Source: Nitrosopumilus sp. (GTDB lineage: Archaea > Thermoproteota > Nitrososphaeria > Nitrososphaerales > Nitrosopumilaceae). Taken from it: a stretch of 64,000 nt of DNA. The notes under the pieces were generated by a model. It saw only the letters and a list, made by a program, of their open reading frames with translations, made no database searches and was not told the origin of the DNA. A program made the translations under genes and the position numbers. The stretch is taken from NCBI RefSeq assembly GCF_025698945.1, contig NZ_JAILWM010000005.1:62001-126000 (forward strand). Reading direction: 5' to 3'. Of this stretch, positions 37,310-46,827 are shown one piece after another. Positions within the stretch are counted from its first letter, which is position 1. Every line of letters starts with the position of its first letter.

Positions 37310-40047
37310 GAATCCCAAAACCCCCTAGTTACAACATATTGTCTCTCTGCCTCATAGATTTGTTTGAACAAATGTTCTTCATCAACCATATTACGTAATA
37401 TTCTTGCAGCAGTATCTGCACCAACACCATATCCAGACATTACAGTGATAGCAATTTTGCCAAAATTCTCCACCAGTGAACTAACTTTCCAGGCACGAAC
37501 AAACTTATGTTTTTCATCAGCAGATAGTTTTTTTCCTTCATGTTTTTTTCGAATAATTTTAGGAAGATCATAATCAGAATAGTATGTTGTAGTAATTTGT
37601 CTACCTTTACAATATGGGCATACTAAGATATTTTTTACTTCTGATGTCTCAACTACTTTTTCCCATTTTCCACATCTAGCACAAATCAATCTATGTTTTG
37701 TTTTTTCAAGCCTTGCTTTTACAAGATCTATAATTCCTTTATCTAGATTTGCTGGTGATGAATAATATTTTGATGTATGATCTAAAATTGGTTCGGCTAA
37801 TTTTGAAAAATTATCAACTTCCATCCATTTAACATAGATATCATTATTTCGAATTTTTTTTAATATTTTATCAGAATTTTTCAAATCATATTTATCATGA
37901 AATAGTTCACGAAGTGCCTCATTTACAAGTGCAGTTTTTGAATATCTTTCATATAAAAATCGGGCAGACTTTCGTTCATAAATTGCACCTCGTCCTACAA
38001 TACCAAATTTTTTTGCAACACACCATGTTCTCCAATTCACATTATGAGTTCCGGTTAGGGATGCAGAAATAATCGAATTAAGATCATAATCATCTTTAAG
38101 AATTTCGAAGAAAAGTTTTTCTGAAATTCTTGATCTTGATGATAAAACTATTCTATAACCATCGGATCTTGAATCAACTACTGATCCTAATACAGAAGAA
38201 AGCATTGAGGATAATAGTGTAGATAATGTGGAATTAATTTTTGTTCCAAAACATGAATGAATACAAATTGACCCTTGGGATTTATTTGATTCAACTATTA
38301 TATGGTTATCATCAGGAATATCTTGAAATTTTAAATTCTCGATAATTTTATTGGTTAATTCAAGTTTACCATTTCTAACCTCACTCCGAAAATAACCTAC
38401 CTTTCTTGCAGTTTTATAATCAATGGGAATACTTTCACCTTCCCAATAAGGGACGGTTATTCCCCTACCTCTAAATGGCTCAACATTTACTGTAAATGAT
38501 TTTTCATCAACATTTAGTATTCTCCATTGAGATCCTTTTAAAACAAAGATATTTCCTGAATCACCATAATCTCCCACAAATCTTTGATCTAATGAACCAA
38601 TGATTTTTTTTCCAACACTGTCAAATACTTTGAATTTAAGAATATCAGGAATTGTTGAAAGATTCTCAAAATAATATTTGAATGATCGTCCTTTCTTCCA
38701 AAAAGTCATTTTTGTTCTGTCAAAAAATATCAAATAGTTTGAATCCAATAGATCCAAAACATCAATCAATTCTTCAATCTTCAAATTTCGAAATGGGAAT
38801 GCCTTAGTAACTAATTCAAAAGTTTGATCGACCGAAAGTTCACCAATTTGCATAGTTAATCCTACTAAATGATGTGCTAAAACATCCAATGAACCTAGAT
38901 GAATATTTTGTTCTTCAATTGAGCCTTCTTTAATACGATCAAGAATTGCACGAGCTTCAAATTCATCATCTGAATTATTTGTAATGATTAGTCCTTTAGC
39001 AGAAGCTTCACGATTATGTCTGCTTCTACCTATTCTTTGAACTAATTTTGATACTTGTCTAGGGGAACCATAATGGATAACCAATTCAACTGAACCTATA
39101 TCTAATCCTAATTCAAGAGATGATGTACATACAACAATTCCTTTATTTCCATCACGCAGTGTTTGCTCTGTTTCTTCTCTTACTTCTTTTGATAATGAAC
39201 CATGATGCAATTCAATATGGATAGAAGACTTTTCTTTTAAGATCGAAGCAAGAAATTCGGCTTCACCCCTTGTGTTAGTAAATAACAAAATAGGGGAATT
39301 CAAATCGAGATCTATAACATACTCAATAATTTTCTCAGCAACATCTGAAATTGAACCATCAACATACTTTACTTCTACGTCATATTTTCTTACTGATGTA
39401 TCTTGAATGATTTCACATTTTCTTTTGGTACCTACAACAAATTTTCCTGCTTCCTCAAAATTTCCAATTGTTGCTGATAATCCTATTCTTGTAAGAGGAA
39501 ATTTAGAATTTAATTCCAGTCTTTCAACACTTAAAGAAAGTTGTGAGCCTCTTTCACTTGCAAGTAATTCGTGTACTTCATCAATTATCAACCATTCTAA
39601 CTCAGATAATGCATTTAGCATTTTTAATTGTGTCAAAAGAATCACTAAAGTTTCAGGTGTTGTAATAAGAATATCTGGTGGATTTTCATTGATTTTTTTT
39701 CTATCTTTTTGAGAAGTATCACCATGTCTTATTTCAAGAGTTAATTCATTTTCATGAGCATATTGTGTGATTCTTCTAAAAACATCTCGATTTAAAGCGC
39801 GTAATGGAGTAATGTAAAGAGCTTTTATTTTTCCTTTTATTTTTGAATTTTTTAAAAGTGAAAAGATTGGGATTACAGAACATTCGGTTTTTCCAGAACC
39901 AGTAGGAGCAATAACAAGACAATCTTTTTTTTGTAGTATAATTGGTGAAGCTTTTTTCTGAATTTCTGTTAAATTAGTAAATCCAAATTTTTTAAATAGA
40001 GATTCAAGAATTGGGTTTGTCTGTTGAATTTGTTCGTAATCTTTCAT
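37306..40047 (-). CDS. Lhr-like superfamily 2 helicase
   Basis: A protein of about 913 residues. The Q-motif area FGFTNLTEIQ leads into Walker A APTGSGKT, then TPLRALNRD, TTPETL, DEVH, GLSATIG, and in the second RecA domain QRIGRSRH. The long C-terminal part is the Lhr-type winged-helix and beta-barrel core. A CARCGK...CPYC zinc ribbon sits about 100 residues from the end. Lhr helicases unwind forks and RNA:DNA hybrids. TTG at 40053 is an alternative start; ATG at 40047 is chosen. The 5' end overlaps a predicted small membrane-protein frame. Confidence 0.9.
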   Translation of the reverse strand: MKDYEQIQQTNPILESLFKKFGFTNLTEIQKKASPIILQKKDCLVIAPTGSGKTECSVIPIFSLLKNSKIKGKIKALYITPLRALNRDVFRRITQYAHENELTLEIRHGDTSQKDRKKINENPPDILITTPETLVILLTQLKMLNALSELEWLIIDEVHELLASERGSQLSLSVERLELNSKFPLTRIGLSATIGNFEEAGKFVVGTKRKCEIIQDTSVRKYDVEVKYVDGSISDVAEKIIEYVIDLDLNSPILLFTNTRGEAEFLASILKEKSSIHIELHHGSLSKEVREETEQTLRDGNKGIVVCTSSLELGLDIGSVELVIHYGSPRQVSKLVQRIGRSRHNREASAKGLIITNNSDDEFEARAILDRIKEGSIEEQNIHLGSLDVLAHHLVGLTMQIGELSVDQTFELVTKAFPFRNLKIEELIDVLDLLDSNYLIFFDRTKMTFWKKGRSFKYYFENLSTIPDILKFKVFDSVGKKIIGSLDQRFVGDYGDSGNIFVLKGSQWRILNVDEKSFTVNVEPFRGRGITVPYWEGESIPIDYKTARKVGYFRSEVRNGKLELTNKIIENLKFQDIPDDNHIIVESNKSQGSICIHSCFGTKINSTLSTLLSSMLSSVLGSVVDSRSDGYRIVLSSRSRISEKLFFEILKDDYDLNSIISASLTGTHNVNWRTWCVAKKFGIVGRGAIYERKSARFLYERYSKTALVNEALRELFHDKYDLKNSDKILKKIRNNDIYVKWMEVDNFSKLAEPILDHTSKYYSSPANLDKGIIDLVKARLEKTKHRLICARCGKWEKVVETSEVKNILVCPYCKGRQITTTYYSDYDLPKIIRKKHEGKKLSADEKHKFVRAWKVSSLVENFGKIAITVMSGYGVGADTAARILRNMVDEEHLFKQIYEAERQYVVTRGFWDS

Positions 40048-40123
40048 AAGCAATTACACCGACTAAACCAAGTGCAAATAAAAACACAGTAATTACTGGA
40101 ATTGAATCAAAAATTTCTGCCAT
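40004..40123 (-). CDS. Predicted 39-residue single-pass membrane peptide
   Basis: A frame of 40 codons from ATG at 40121-40123 to TGA at 40004-40006. It reads MAEIFDSIP, then about 20 hydrophobic residues (VITVFLFALGLVGVIAY), then ERLRTNSTDK. The acidic front, one membrane span and basic flank suit a small membrane protein with the C-terminus inside. It overlaps the start of the lhr gene by 44 bases in another frame, so it could couple helicase translation. No homologue is recognised; it might be a chance frame. Confidence 0.45.
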   Translation of the reverse strand: MAEIFDSIPVITVFLFALGLVGVIAYERLRTNSTDKPNS

Positions 40124-40154
40124 TCATAAACTTTGGAATGACTCATTAAAAATC

Positions 40155-40805
40155 TTAACCAATTTCAGATAACCCTAAAGCATGAATTTGGTAAGAAAAA
40201 GATTCATTGTCAAGTGCCCAGTAAATATTCCCAGAATATTTGGATGAAGTTTTGAATAAATGAATTTTGATATGAGTAAAGGGATCTATTGCACTTTTCA
40301 TGTTTTCTACTTCTTTTCCTTCAATATTTCTAATCATATTTGATATTACTATAGGAAGTTTTTTACTTATTGCAAATTTTGATAATTCTTGCATATATCT
40401 CATGAAGAGGGAATTTTTTTTAAATGTGGATTCATCAGTTTTGTATTCATATGAAAATAAATCAGTAATATTATCAATTACTATTAGAGAATAATCATTA
40501 GTTTCAAAATTTTTAATAGATTTTATTTGTTCAGAAGAATTTCTTATTCTTGAAACAGTAATTTTTTCTAGAAAATTTATTTCACTCATTGATTGTTTTT
40601 GGATTTCTAAAATTCTCTCTGGCCTAAATCCACCAGTTGTATCAAAATATAGAACATGGCCACCATTTTTGATTGAATTTATTGATAATTGAAGTAGAAG
40701 TTGAGTTTTTCCTGTTCCATTTCCTCCAAAAATATCTACTATCAAACCTTCTGGAATTCCACCTGACAAGAATTCATCTATTTTTTGTAAACCAGTAGAG
40801 ATCAT
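40155..40805 (-). CDS. RadB/RecA-superfamily ATPase
   Basis: A RecA-fold protein of 216 residues when started at the ATG 40803-40805. The sequence then begins MISTGLQKIDEFLSGGIP, as in RadB and KaiC-type proteins. Walker A is GGNGTGKT and Walker B is LIVIDNIT. It lacks the N-terminal helix-hairpin-helix domain of RadA and has no added domain, which fits RadB-like recombination mediators. The frame extends to 40850, but those 15 residues are Phe-rich and not family-like. Function in recombination is inferred. Confidence 0.8.
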   Translation of the reverse strand: MISTGLQKIDEFLSGGIPEGLIVDIFGGNGTGKTQLLLQLSINSIKNGGHVLYFDTTGGFRPERILEIQKQSMSEINFLEKITVSRIRNSSEQIKSIKNFETNDYSLIVIDNITDLFSYEYKTDESTFKKNSLFMRYMQELSKFAISKKLPIVISNMIRNIEGKEVENMKSAIDPFTHIKIHLFKTSSKYSGNIYWALDNESFSYQIHALGLSEIG

Positions 40806-40913
40806 TTGTATAATTAATTGAAAAAGAAGAAAAAATTTAAGGAATTTCAATTTTTACAAAAGAGGTAAGGCTTTTATTCTAGAGAACAAAGTTGCAATTC
40901 AAGTGAATAATTA

Positions 40914-41159
40914 GTGTCTCAATCAAACAGTGCAAAAAGACCTTTAACTACTCTTCAAAAAAGTACCAAAAAGAAAGTTACCGTGAGACTAAAAAATGAG
41001 GTAGAGTACAAAGGGAAGATGGATAATGTTGATTCTTACATGAATTTGATTATGACTGATGCTGAAGAGCTTCATGACGGTAAAACAATTGCAAATTATG
41101 GCAGAGTTATTGTTAGAGGAAATAACGTGTTGTTCATTAAATTAGAAAATGAACTCTAG
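40914..41159 (+). CDS. LSm/Sm-like RNA-binding protein
   Basis: An 81-residue Sm-fold protein. After a basic 20-residue tail come the Sm1 motif (VTVRLKNEVEYKGKMDNVDSYMNLIMTDA, described here in parts) and the Sm2 motif YGRVIVRGNNVLFIK with the conserved RG. It forms heptameric rings that bind U-rich RNA. The start is GTG at 40914. It is 12 bases upstream of metK, probably an operon. Confidence 0.93.
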   Translation: MSQSNSAKRPLTTLQKSTKKKVTVRLKNEVEYKGKMDNVDSYMNLIMTDAEELHDGKTIANYGRVIVRGNNVLFIKLENEL

Positions 41160-41171
41160 TAGGTTTTTCCT

Positions 41172-42338
41172 ATGACAAATAATTTCCTATTCACATCTGA
41201 ATCAGTAACAGAAGGTCATCCAGACAAAGTTTGTGATAATATTTCTGATGCATTTTTAGATGAATATCTTAGACAAGATCCCAATTCCAGAGTTGCTATT
41301 GAAACAATGGTTACTACGGATTATGTAGTTATATCCGGAGAAGTTACATCAAAGGCTAATTTTGATAAAAAAGAACAAGAGGAATTAGCTCGAAAAACAA
41401 TAAGAGAAATAGGATATGATAACAAAGACTTGATGTTTGATGCGGATACATGTCAAATTAATTTAAAGCTGCACTCACAAAGTCCGGATATTAGCCAAGG
41501 AGTTACAGCAACAGAAGAAAAAGAGCAAGGAGCTGGTGATCAAGGATTAATGTTTGGTTATGCTACTAATGAAACAGAAGAGTTGATGCCTATGCCAATA
41601 CTTTTAGCTCATAAACTTATTCAAAGATTATCACAAGTCCGAAGAGAGAAGATTTTACCTTGGGTTAGACCTGATGGTAAATCACAAGTATCAGTAAGAT
41701 ACGAAAATAATAAACCAACAAAAATTGAAACAGTTGTGGTCTCAACACAACATGCACCAGAAATATCTCAAGAGGAAATTTCAAGAAAAATAATTGATAA
41801 AGTAATCAAACCAGTATTAGGAAATCTTTGGAATGATCAAATTAAAATCCACATAAATCCAACTGGAAAATTTGTAATTGGTGGTCCTCATGGGGATGCT
41901 GGTTTAACTGGTAGAAAAATAATTGTTGATACATATGGTGGATTTGGAAGACATGGTGGAGGGGCTTTCTCTGGAAAAGATCCTTCCAAAGTTGACAGAT
42001 CTGCATGTTACATGTGTAGATATATTGCCAAAAATCTTGTTGCCGCTGGACTAGCAGAGAGATGTGAAGTTCAAGTTGCATATGCAATAGGAGTAGCTGA
42101 ACCAGTTTCTCTTTATGTAAATACATTTGGAACAAATAAAATTCCAGAAAATCAGATTGAGGAATTGGTAAGGAAAAATTTCGATATGAAACCATCTGGA
42201 ATTATTTCTCAGTTAGATCTTAAAAGACCAATTTACAAAAAAACTGCTTCATATGGACATTTTGGAAGAAATGAACCTGAATTTACATGGGAGAAAACAG
42301 ACAAAGCTGAAATACTAAAACAGTCTGCCGGACTCTAA
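41172..42338 (+). CDS. metK: S-adenosylmethionine synthetase, bacterial MetK type
   Basis: A 388-residue enzyme making SAM from methionine and ATP. It carries the bacterial/eukaryotic signatures GHPDKVCD (15-22), [12 protein letters not shown] near 121-132, and [13 protein letters not shown] plus [10 protein letters not shown]. Most archaea use the unrelated-looking MAT family, so this is a bacterial-type gene, probably gained by transfer early in the lineage. SAM is needed by CbiD and the radical SAM enzyme in this window. The 3' end overlaps the convergent epimerase-like gene by 24 bases. Confidence 0.96.
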   Translation: MTNNFLFTSESVTEGHPDKVCDNISDAFLDEYLRQDPNSRVAIETMVTTDYVVISGEVTSKANFDKKEQEELARKTIREIGYDNKDLMFDADTCQINLKLHSQSPDISQGVTATEEKEQGAGDQGLMFGYATNETEELMPMPILLAHKLIQRLSQVRREKILPWVRPDGKSQVSVRYENNKPTKIETVVVSTQHAPEISQEEISRKIIDKVIKPVLGNLWNDQIKIHINPTGKFVIGGPHGDAGLTGRKIIVDTYGGFGRHGGGAFSGKDPSKVDRSACYMCRYIAKNLVAAGLAERCEVQVAYAIGVAEPVSLYVNTFGTNKIPENQIEELVRKNFDMKPSGIISQLDLKRPIYKKTASYGHFGRNEPEFTWEKTDKAEILKQSAGL

Positions 42339-43184
42339 TAATTCCAGTACAGATTGAAATTTAATTTGAGAGATTTTTGTTAGTTTTTGGTGATTTCCTT
42401 TAAAATTCCCTATCAGAATATTTAGATCATCTACTCCATAATCAGATTTAATTTTATTAATAGCATTATAGTATGAATCTTCTAAATTTATTTTTTGTAT
42501 GGAAGTCTTTGTTTTTTTAGAGAATAATTTTACATATTGTTCAAAAGTAACAGTTTCAGGACCAACTAGATCTAGGATTTTATTTTGAAATTCTATTCTC
42601 ATAATTGATTCAAAAATGACTTTAACTACATCATCAATGTAAATTGGTTGAATCAAATAGTTTCCTGGGCCTGGAATTTGTAGTTGATTATTTTTAATTT
42701 GTTTTTTTAATAGTTTTGTAAGATAATCATCTTTTCCAATGATGTAGGATGGGCGAAAAATTGTGAAATTCAATCCTGAATTAATAATTGATCGCTCTGC
42801 TTTATACTTAGAAATGAAATAACCTAAAGAAGTGTTTGAGGAAACACCAAGACCACTTAGATAAACAATTTTTTTAATTTTTGCATTTTCACACAAGTTT
42901 ACAATTTTTTTTGTTAGTTCAACATTAATAGAATTATAATCAATTTCTACAGATTGTTTTCCAATACCTATTAAATGAATTAGTGCATCTGAGTTTTGAA
43001 TTTTTGAAATTATGTTTTTTTCATCAAAGTTTTTTGAGATAATTTTTATTTCATTTTTTAATGGTTTGAAATCCCTTCTCGAAATTGAAATCAATTTAAC
43101 ATTGTTTTTAGACAAATATTTTCTTAGATTCTTTCCAATAAATCCAGTTGCACCAGTAATGACAACTTGATTTAATTTAACCAT
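42315..43184 (-). CDS. NAD(P)-binding epimerase/NDUFA9-like protein
   Basis: A 289-residue extended or atypical short-chain dehydrogenase. It has [10 protein letters not shown] near 11-20, LIHLIGIG near 70, VYLSGLGV, and YFISKYKAE where a YxxxK-like pair is kept. The latter half reads like the complex-I NDUFA9/ycf39 branch. Substrate unknown; a chaperone-like, cofactor-binding role is also possible. Start ATG at 43184. Confidence 0.82.
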   Translation of the reverse strand: MVKLNQVVITGATGFIGKNLRKYLSKNNVKLISISRRDFKPLKNEIKIISKNFDEKNIISKIQNSDALIHLIGIGKQSVEIDYNSINVELTKKIVNLCENAKIKKIVYLSGLGVSSNTSLGYFISKYKAERSIINSGLNFTIFRPSYIIGKDDYLTKLLKKQIKNNQLQIPGPGNYLIQPIYIDDVVKVIFESIMRIEFQNKILDLVGPETVTFEQYVKLFSKKTKTSIQKINLEDSYYNAINKIKSDYGVDDLNILIGNFKGNHQKLTKISQIKFQSVLELLESGRLF

Positions 43185-43268
43185 GAGAATTACAGGTAAT
43201 TTTTTTATTTTAATCTATTTGGTATTGAAGAAACAGGTACAAACAAGAGTTAATACAGTAAAATTGAT

Positions 43269-44363
43269 ATGACAAATGTGGAAGAAAAGACAAAGTTAAG
43301 AACAGGTTTCACAACTGGAAGTTCAGCTACTGCTGCTGCCAAAGCAGGATTATTATCAATAATAAATCATAAAAAAATTCAAAATGTAGAAATTTTGTTA
43401 CCAAATAGAAATTCAATACAAATTCCAATTAACTTTTGTGAGTTTGGAACAAACTTTGCAAGATGTGTAGTGATTAAAGATGGAGGTGATGATCCTGACG
43501 TTACACATGGTGCTGAGATCGTTGTTGAATTAGAAATTACTGAAAAAAGTAACACAATTGAAATTAATGGTGGTGAAGGTGTTGGGATTGTTACAAAACC
43601 TGGTTTGGGTTTGGAGATAAACAAGCCAGCAATTAATCCAGTTCCTAAAAAAATGATTATTGAGAATTTAAGAGAAATTGGAGAAAAAATGCTTGAAAAA
43701 AATGGAATTAGAATTCTAATTTCTGTTCCAAAAGGAAAAGAATTAGGACCAAAAACCGATAATCCAAGATTAGGAATTAAGGACGGGATTTCAATTTTAG
43801 GAACAAGTGGAATTGTAGTACCATTTTCTACTGCATCTTATGCTGCATCAATTAGACAGAATTTGGATGTAGCAATTGCTATGGGTAATGACACAGTTGT
43901 GTTAACAACAGGAGGAAGAAGTGAAGATTTTGCAAAGAAAATTGTAGATTTACCAGAGCATTGTTTCGTTCAGATGGGAGATTTTTCTGGATATACTATT
44001 CAACAGTGTAGTAAAAAAAATATCAAAAAGGCATTTGTTGTTGGATTCATAGGAAAGCTTGCAAAGATGGCTGCAGGTGTAAAACAAACTCATGTTAAGG
44101 GATCTAAAGTAGATATGTTATTTTTATCAGAACTTGCAAAAAAAGCTAATGCCAAAGATAGTGTAATTGAAGATATCAAAAAGGCAAATACTGCAAGACA
44201 TGTATCTGAAATAATTCAAGAAAATAAGATAGATGGTTTTTTTGAATTAATATGTAATGAAACTCATAAACATATGAGAAAACATTCTGAAGAAAAAGTA
44301 TCAATTGATGTAATATTGTTTGATTTTGAAGGAAATGTTTTGGCTAGAAAATCTGAAGAGTAA
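43269..44363 (+). CDS. cbiD: Cobalt-precorrin-5B C1-methyltransferase CbiD
   Basis: A 364-residue enzyme of anaerobic cobalamin synthesis that methylates C1 of cobalt-precorrin-5B with SAM. The N-terminal RTGFTTGSSATAAAKAG is the family signature; DGGDDPDVTHG and GEGVGIVTKPGL follow, and a central GxGTSGI-type segment reads GTSGIVVPFS. It heads a plus-strand run cbiD-cbiG-cbiX-cbiC. No cobalamin riboswitch is visible upstream. Confidence 0.96.
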   Translation: MTNVEEKTKLRTGFTTGSSATAAAKAGLLSIINHKKIQNVEILLPNRNSIQIPINFCEFGTNFARCVVIKDGGDDPDVTHGAEIVVELEITEKSNTIEINGGEGVGIVTKPGLGLEINKPAINPVPKKMIIENLREIGEKMLEKNGIRILISVPKGKELGPKTDNPRLGIKDGISILGTSGIVVPFSTASYAASIRQNLDVAIAMGNDTVVLTTGGRSEDFAKKIVDLPEHCFVQMGDFSGYTIQQCSKKNIKKAFVVGFIGKLAKMAAGVKQTHVKGSKVDMLFLSELAKKANAKDSVIEDIKKANTARHVSEIIQENKIDGFFELICNETHKHMRKHSEEKVSIDVILFDFEGNVLARKSEE

Positions 44364-44394
44364 GGTATTTTATTAAAGTCTGAAGGTTTTGAAT

Positions 44395-45447
44395 ATGGAA
44401 AAAACTTCAGTTTTAGCAATTACTAAAAATGGGGTAAATATTGGATTAAATTTGAAAGAATTATTTCCAAATTGGAGAATTTATGCTCCAGAAAAATTTT
44501 CAGATAAAAATAATAATATTATTTGGTATTCTGAGCCTACATCAGATAAAATTATAGAACTTTTCAAAAATAATAATGCATTAATCTGTCTTTTTTCATT
44601 GGGCGCAGTAATTAGATTGATTGCCCCACATCTCAAAGATAAAAAAACAGATCCTGCAGTAATTGTAATTGATGATAAAATAAATTTTGTGATTAGTGTT
44701 TTATCTGGACATATAGGAGGTGCAAATGAGCTAACACAAGAAATTGCAACAAAATTAGATGCAATACCAGTAATCACTACAGCGGCAGATGTTAACAAAA
44801 CAATAGCAGTTGATCTTGTTGGAAGAGATTTTGGGTGGAAAATTGATGATGATTCTACAGTAACTAGAATTAGTGCACAAATGGTAAATGAAGAGCCTAT
44901 TGGTGTATTTCAACAAGCTGGGAATAAAAATTGGTACAAAAATTTACCAAAAAATGTAACAATTTATGATGATTTTGAACAATTAAAAAAATCAAATTCT
45001 AAAGCATATCTAATAATTTCTGATGAATTAATTGATGATGTATTATCAAAAGAATCTGTCATCTATCGTCCCCCAAGTTTAGTAATTGGTGTTGGACTTC
45101 ACTGGGATACTACAAAAGAAGAAATCATGAATGGGATCAAGTTATGTCTTAAGAAGTTTAGATTAAGTGAAAAATCAATTTCAAAGCTTGTATCTATAAA
45201 AAAACCACAAGATGTGCAAGGGTTAATAGACATTGGAAAAGAACTAAAAGTTCCCGTGGAATATGTCAACAGAGAGGATCTTGCAGAAATTACTGCCCCA
45301 AATCCTTCAGAAACTGTAAAAGCCTTTGAAGGAACTGCAAGTGTTTCAGAAGCTGCAGCAATCAAAGTTTCTGGTGGAGAACTTGTTGTAGAAAAGCAGA
45401 AATTTCCACCAAATTTGACAATAGCTATAGCGAGGATTGTAAATTGA
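44395..45447 (+). CDS. cbiG: Cobalt-precorrin-5A hydrolase CbiG
   Basis: A protein of about 350 residues that opens the delta-lactone of cobalt-precorrin-5A. The N-terminal part has FSLGAVIRLIAPHLKDKKTDPAVIVID (in parts) and LSGHIGGANEL; the C-terminal CbiG domain (about 225-350) starts near VIGVGLHWDTTKEEI and contains ASVSEAAA. TTG at 44389 would add two residues. It overlaps cbiX by four bases. Confidence 0.94.
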   Translation: MEKTSVLAITKNGVNIGLNLKELFPNWRIYAPEKFSDKNNNIIWYSEPTSDKIIELFKNNNALICLFSLGAVIRLIAPHLKDKKTDPAVIVIDDKINFVISVLSGHIGGANELTQEIATKLDAIPVITTAADVNKTIAVDLVGRDFGWKIDDDSTVTRISAQMVNEEPIGVFQQAGNKNWYKNLPKNVTIYDDFEQLKKSNSKAYLIISDELIDDVLSKESVIYRPPSLVIGVGLHWDTTKEEIMNGIKLCLKKFRLSEKSISKLVSIKKPQDVQGLIDIGKELKVPVEYVNREDLAEITAPNPSETVKAFEGTASVSEAAAIKVSGGELVVEKQKFPPNLTIAIARIVN

Positions 45448-46196
45448 AGCGGGGATTATTATTAATCGATAGAGGGAGCAGGGAAAGAGAGGCATCAGAA
45501 GAATTAGAAATAATTTGTAAAGGAATTATGGCTAAAGGCAACTATGAAGTTGTAGATTTCTGTTTCTTAGAGGTAGAACCGCCATATATTGAAGACGGGG
45601 TATCAAAATGTCTTAAAGAGGATATTGATTCTTTAACTATAGTTCCATATTTTTTGTATCCCGGTAAAAAAGTTAAAAATGCAGTAACAGATGTAATGAA
45701 ATTTCAAAAAGATACCAAGGTAAAATTTTTAGTGACAAAACCAATGAGCATGCATAAAACATTAATTGATATTGTAGAAAATAGAATATCTACAACTCTA
45801 AAAGAGAATCAAATAACCATTCCAAAGAAAGAAGTGGATGTAATGATTATTGGTCACGGTAGCAAAGATCCTAATGCTCAGATATCACTTAATTATATTG
45901 TAAATGATTTAAAAAATTCTTATAGAAATGTCAGCAGATGTTGGTTAGAAATTGAACAGCCTGATATTTTTGAAGGAATAAAAAAATGTGAAAAAGATGA
46001 ACCCAAAGTTCTAGTGATTGTTTTTTATTTTCTTCATGAAGGAGCACATGTCAAAACTGATATCAATAATGATTTAATTCCAGCATTAGATAAGTCTAAT
46101 ATAAAAAAATCATACATAACAAAACACATAGGAACAGATCAAAAAATTATTGATTTAATTATTGAGAGAGCAAAAGAGGTAGAAGATGCAAACTGA
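45444..46196 (+). CDS. cbiX: Sirohydrochlorin cobaltochelatase-like CbiX, two-domain
   Basis: A 250-residue fusion of two CbiX domains. The second half keeps the metal-site histidines (IIGHGSKDPN near 136 and LHEGAHVKTDI near 200). In the first half the matching positions read DRGSRE and YPGKKVKNAV, so both usual histidines are replaced. It would insert cobalt into sirohydrochlorin through the second half, with the first acting structurally. The start TTG overlaps the cbiG stop (TTGA), so translation is coupled. It also overlaps cbiC by 11 bases. Confidence 0.9.
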   Translation: MKRGLLLIDRGSREREASEELEIICKGIMAKGNYEVVDFCFLEVEPPYIEDGVSKCLKEDIDSLTIVPYFLYPGKKVKNAVTDVMKFQKDTKVKFLVTKPMSMHKTLIDIVENRISTTLKENQITIPKKEVDVMIIGHGSKDPNAQISLNYIVNDLKNSYRNVSRCWLEIEQPDIFEGIKKCEKDEPKVLVIVFYFLHEGAHVKTDINNDLIPALDKSNIKKSYITKHIGTDQKIIDLIIERAKEVEDAN

Positions 46197-46827
46197 AAAA
46201 GGCCAATCAATTGAAGATGCAAGTATGCAGATGATTGAGGAAGAAATAGGTGAACACAGTTATAATGAAATGGAATGGCCAATCGTTAGAAGAATAATTC
46301 ATTCAACAGCTGACTTTGATTTTGCAGATAAGAACAGAGTAATTTTTCAAAAAAATGCAATTCAAAGTGGAATAAATGCATTAAGAAATGGATGCAGTAT
46401 TGTAGTTGATGTAAATGGAGTGATTGGGGGTTTGAATAAACAAAATCCAAAAGATTTTGGGAATAATATAATCTGCAATATTTCAGATCCAAAAATGATG
46501 GAATTGGCAAAAAAGGAGGGAAAAACACGCTCTCAAGTATCAATGAGGGCAGCAAAATCAGATATTAATGGAGGAGTTGTAGCCATTGGAAATGCACCAA
46601 CTGCACTTTTGGAAGTAATTCAGATGGTAGAGGAAGGAATTGTAAAACCAGCTCTAATTATTGGAATACCAGTTGGATTCATTTGTGCAGCAGAATCAAA
46701 GGAAGAATTATCAAAACTAGAAGAAATACCATTTATCACTAATTTAGGTAGAAAAGGTGGAAGTTCAGCTGCCTCTGCAATAATTAATGCACTATTCAAA
46801 TTAATCAGAGCAGAATTAGGTTCTTGA
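46186..46827 (+). CDS. cbiC: Cobalt-precorrin-8 methylmutase CbiC
   Basis: A 213-residue mutase that moves a methyl group from C11 to C12. WPIVRRIIHSTADFDFA carries the catalytic His, and the C-terminal half has GNAPTALLEV and PVGFICAAESKEEL. Start ATG at 46186, 11 bases before the cbiX stop. It converges on cbiA with a 12-base overlap. Confidence 0.95.
   Translation: MQTEKGQSIEDASMQMIEEEIGEHSYNEMEWPIVRRIIHSTADFDFADKNRVIFQKNAIQSGINALRNGCSIVVDVNGVIGGLNKQNPKDFGNNIICNISDPKMMELAKKEGKTRSQVSMRAAKSDINGGVVAIGNAPTALLEVIQMVEEGIVKPALIIGIPVGFICAAESKEELSKLEEIPFITNLGRKGGSSAASAIINALFKLIRAELGS

Noticed and set aside
41842-42195. 117-codon minus-strand frame
   Set aside because: It is antisense in metK and has low-complexity His/Gln/Leu-rich content typical of a shadow.
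43185-43268. Cobalamin riboswitch ahead of cbiD
   Set aside because: The 84 bases are AT-rich with no B12-box-like or GC-rich helices.
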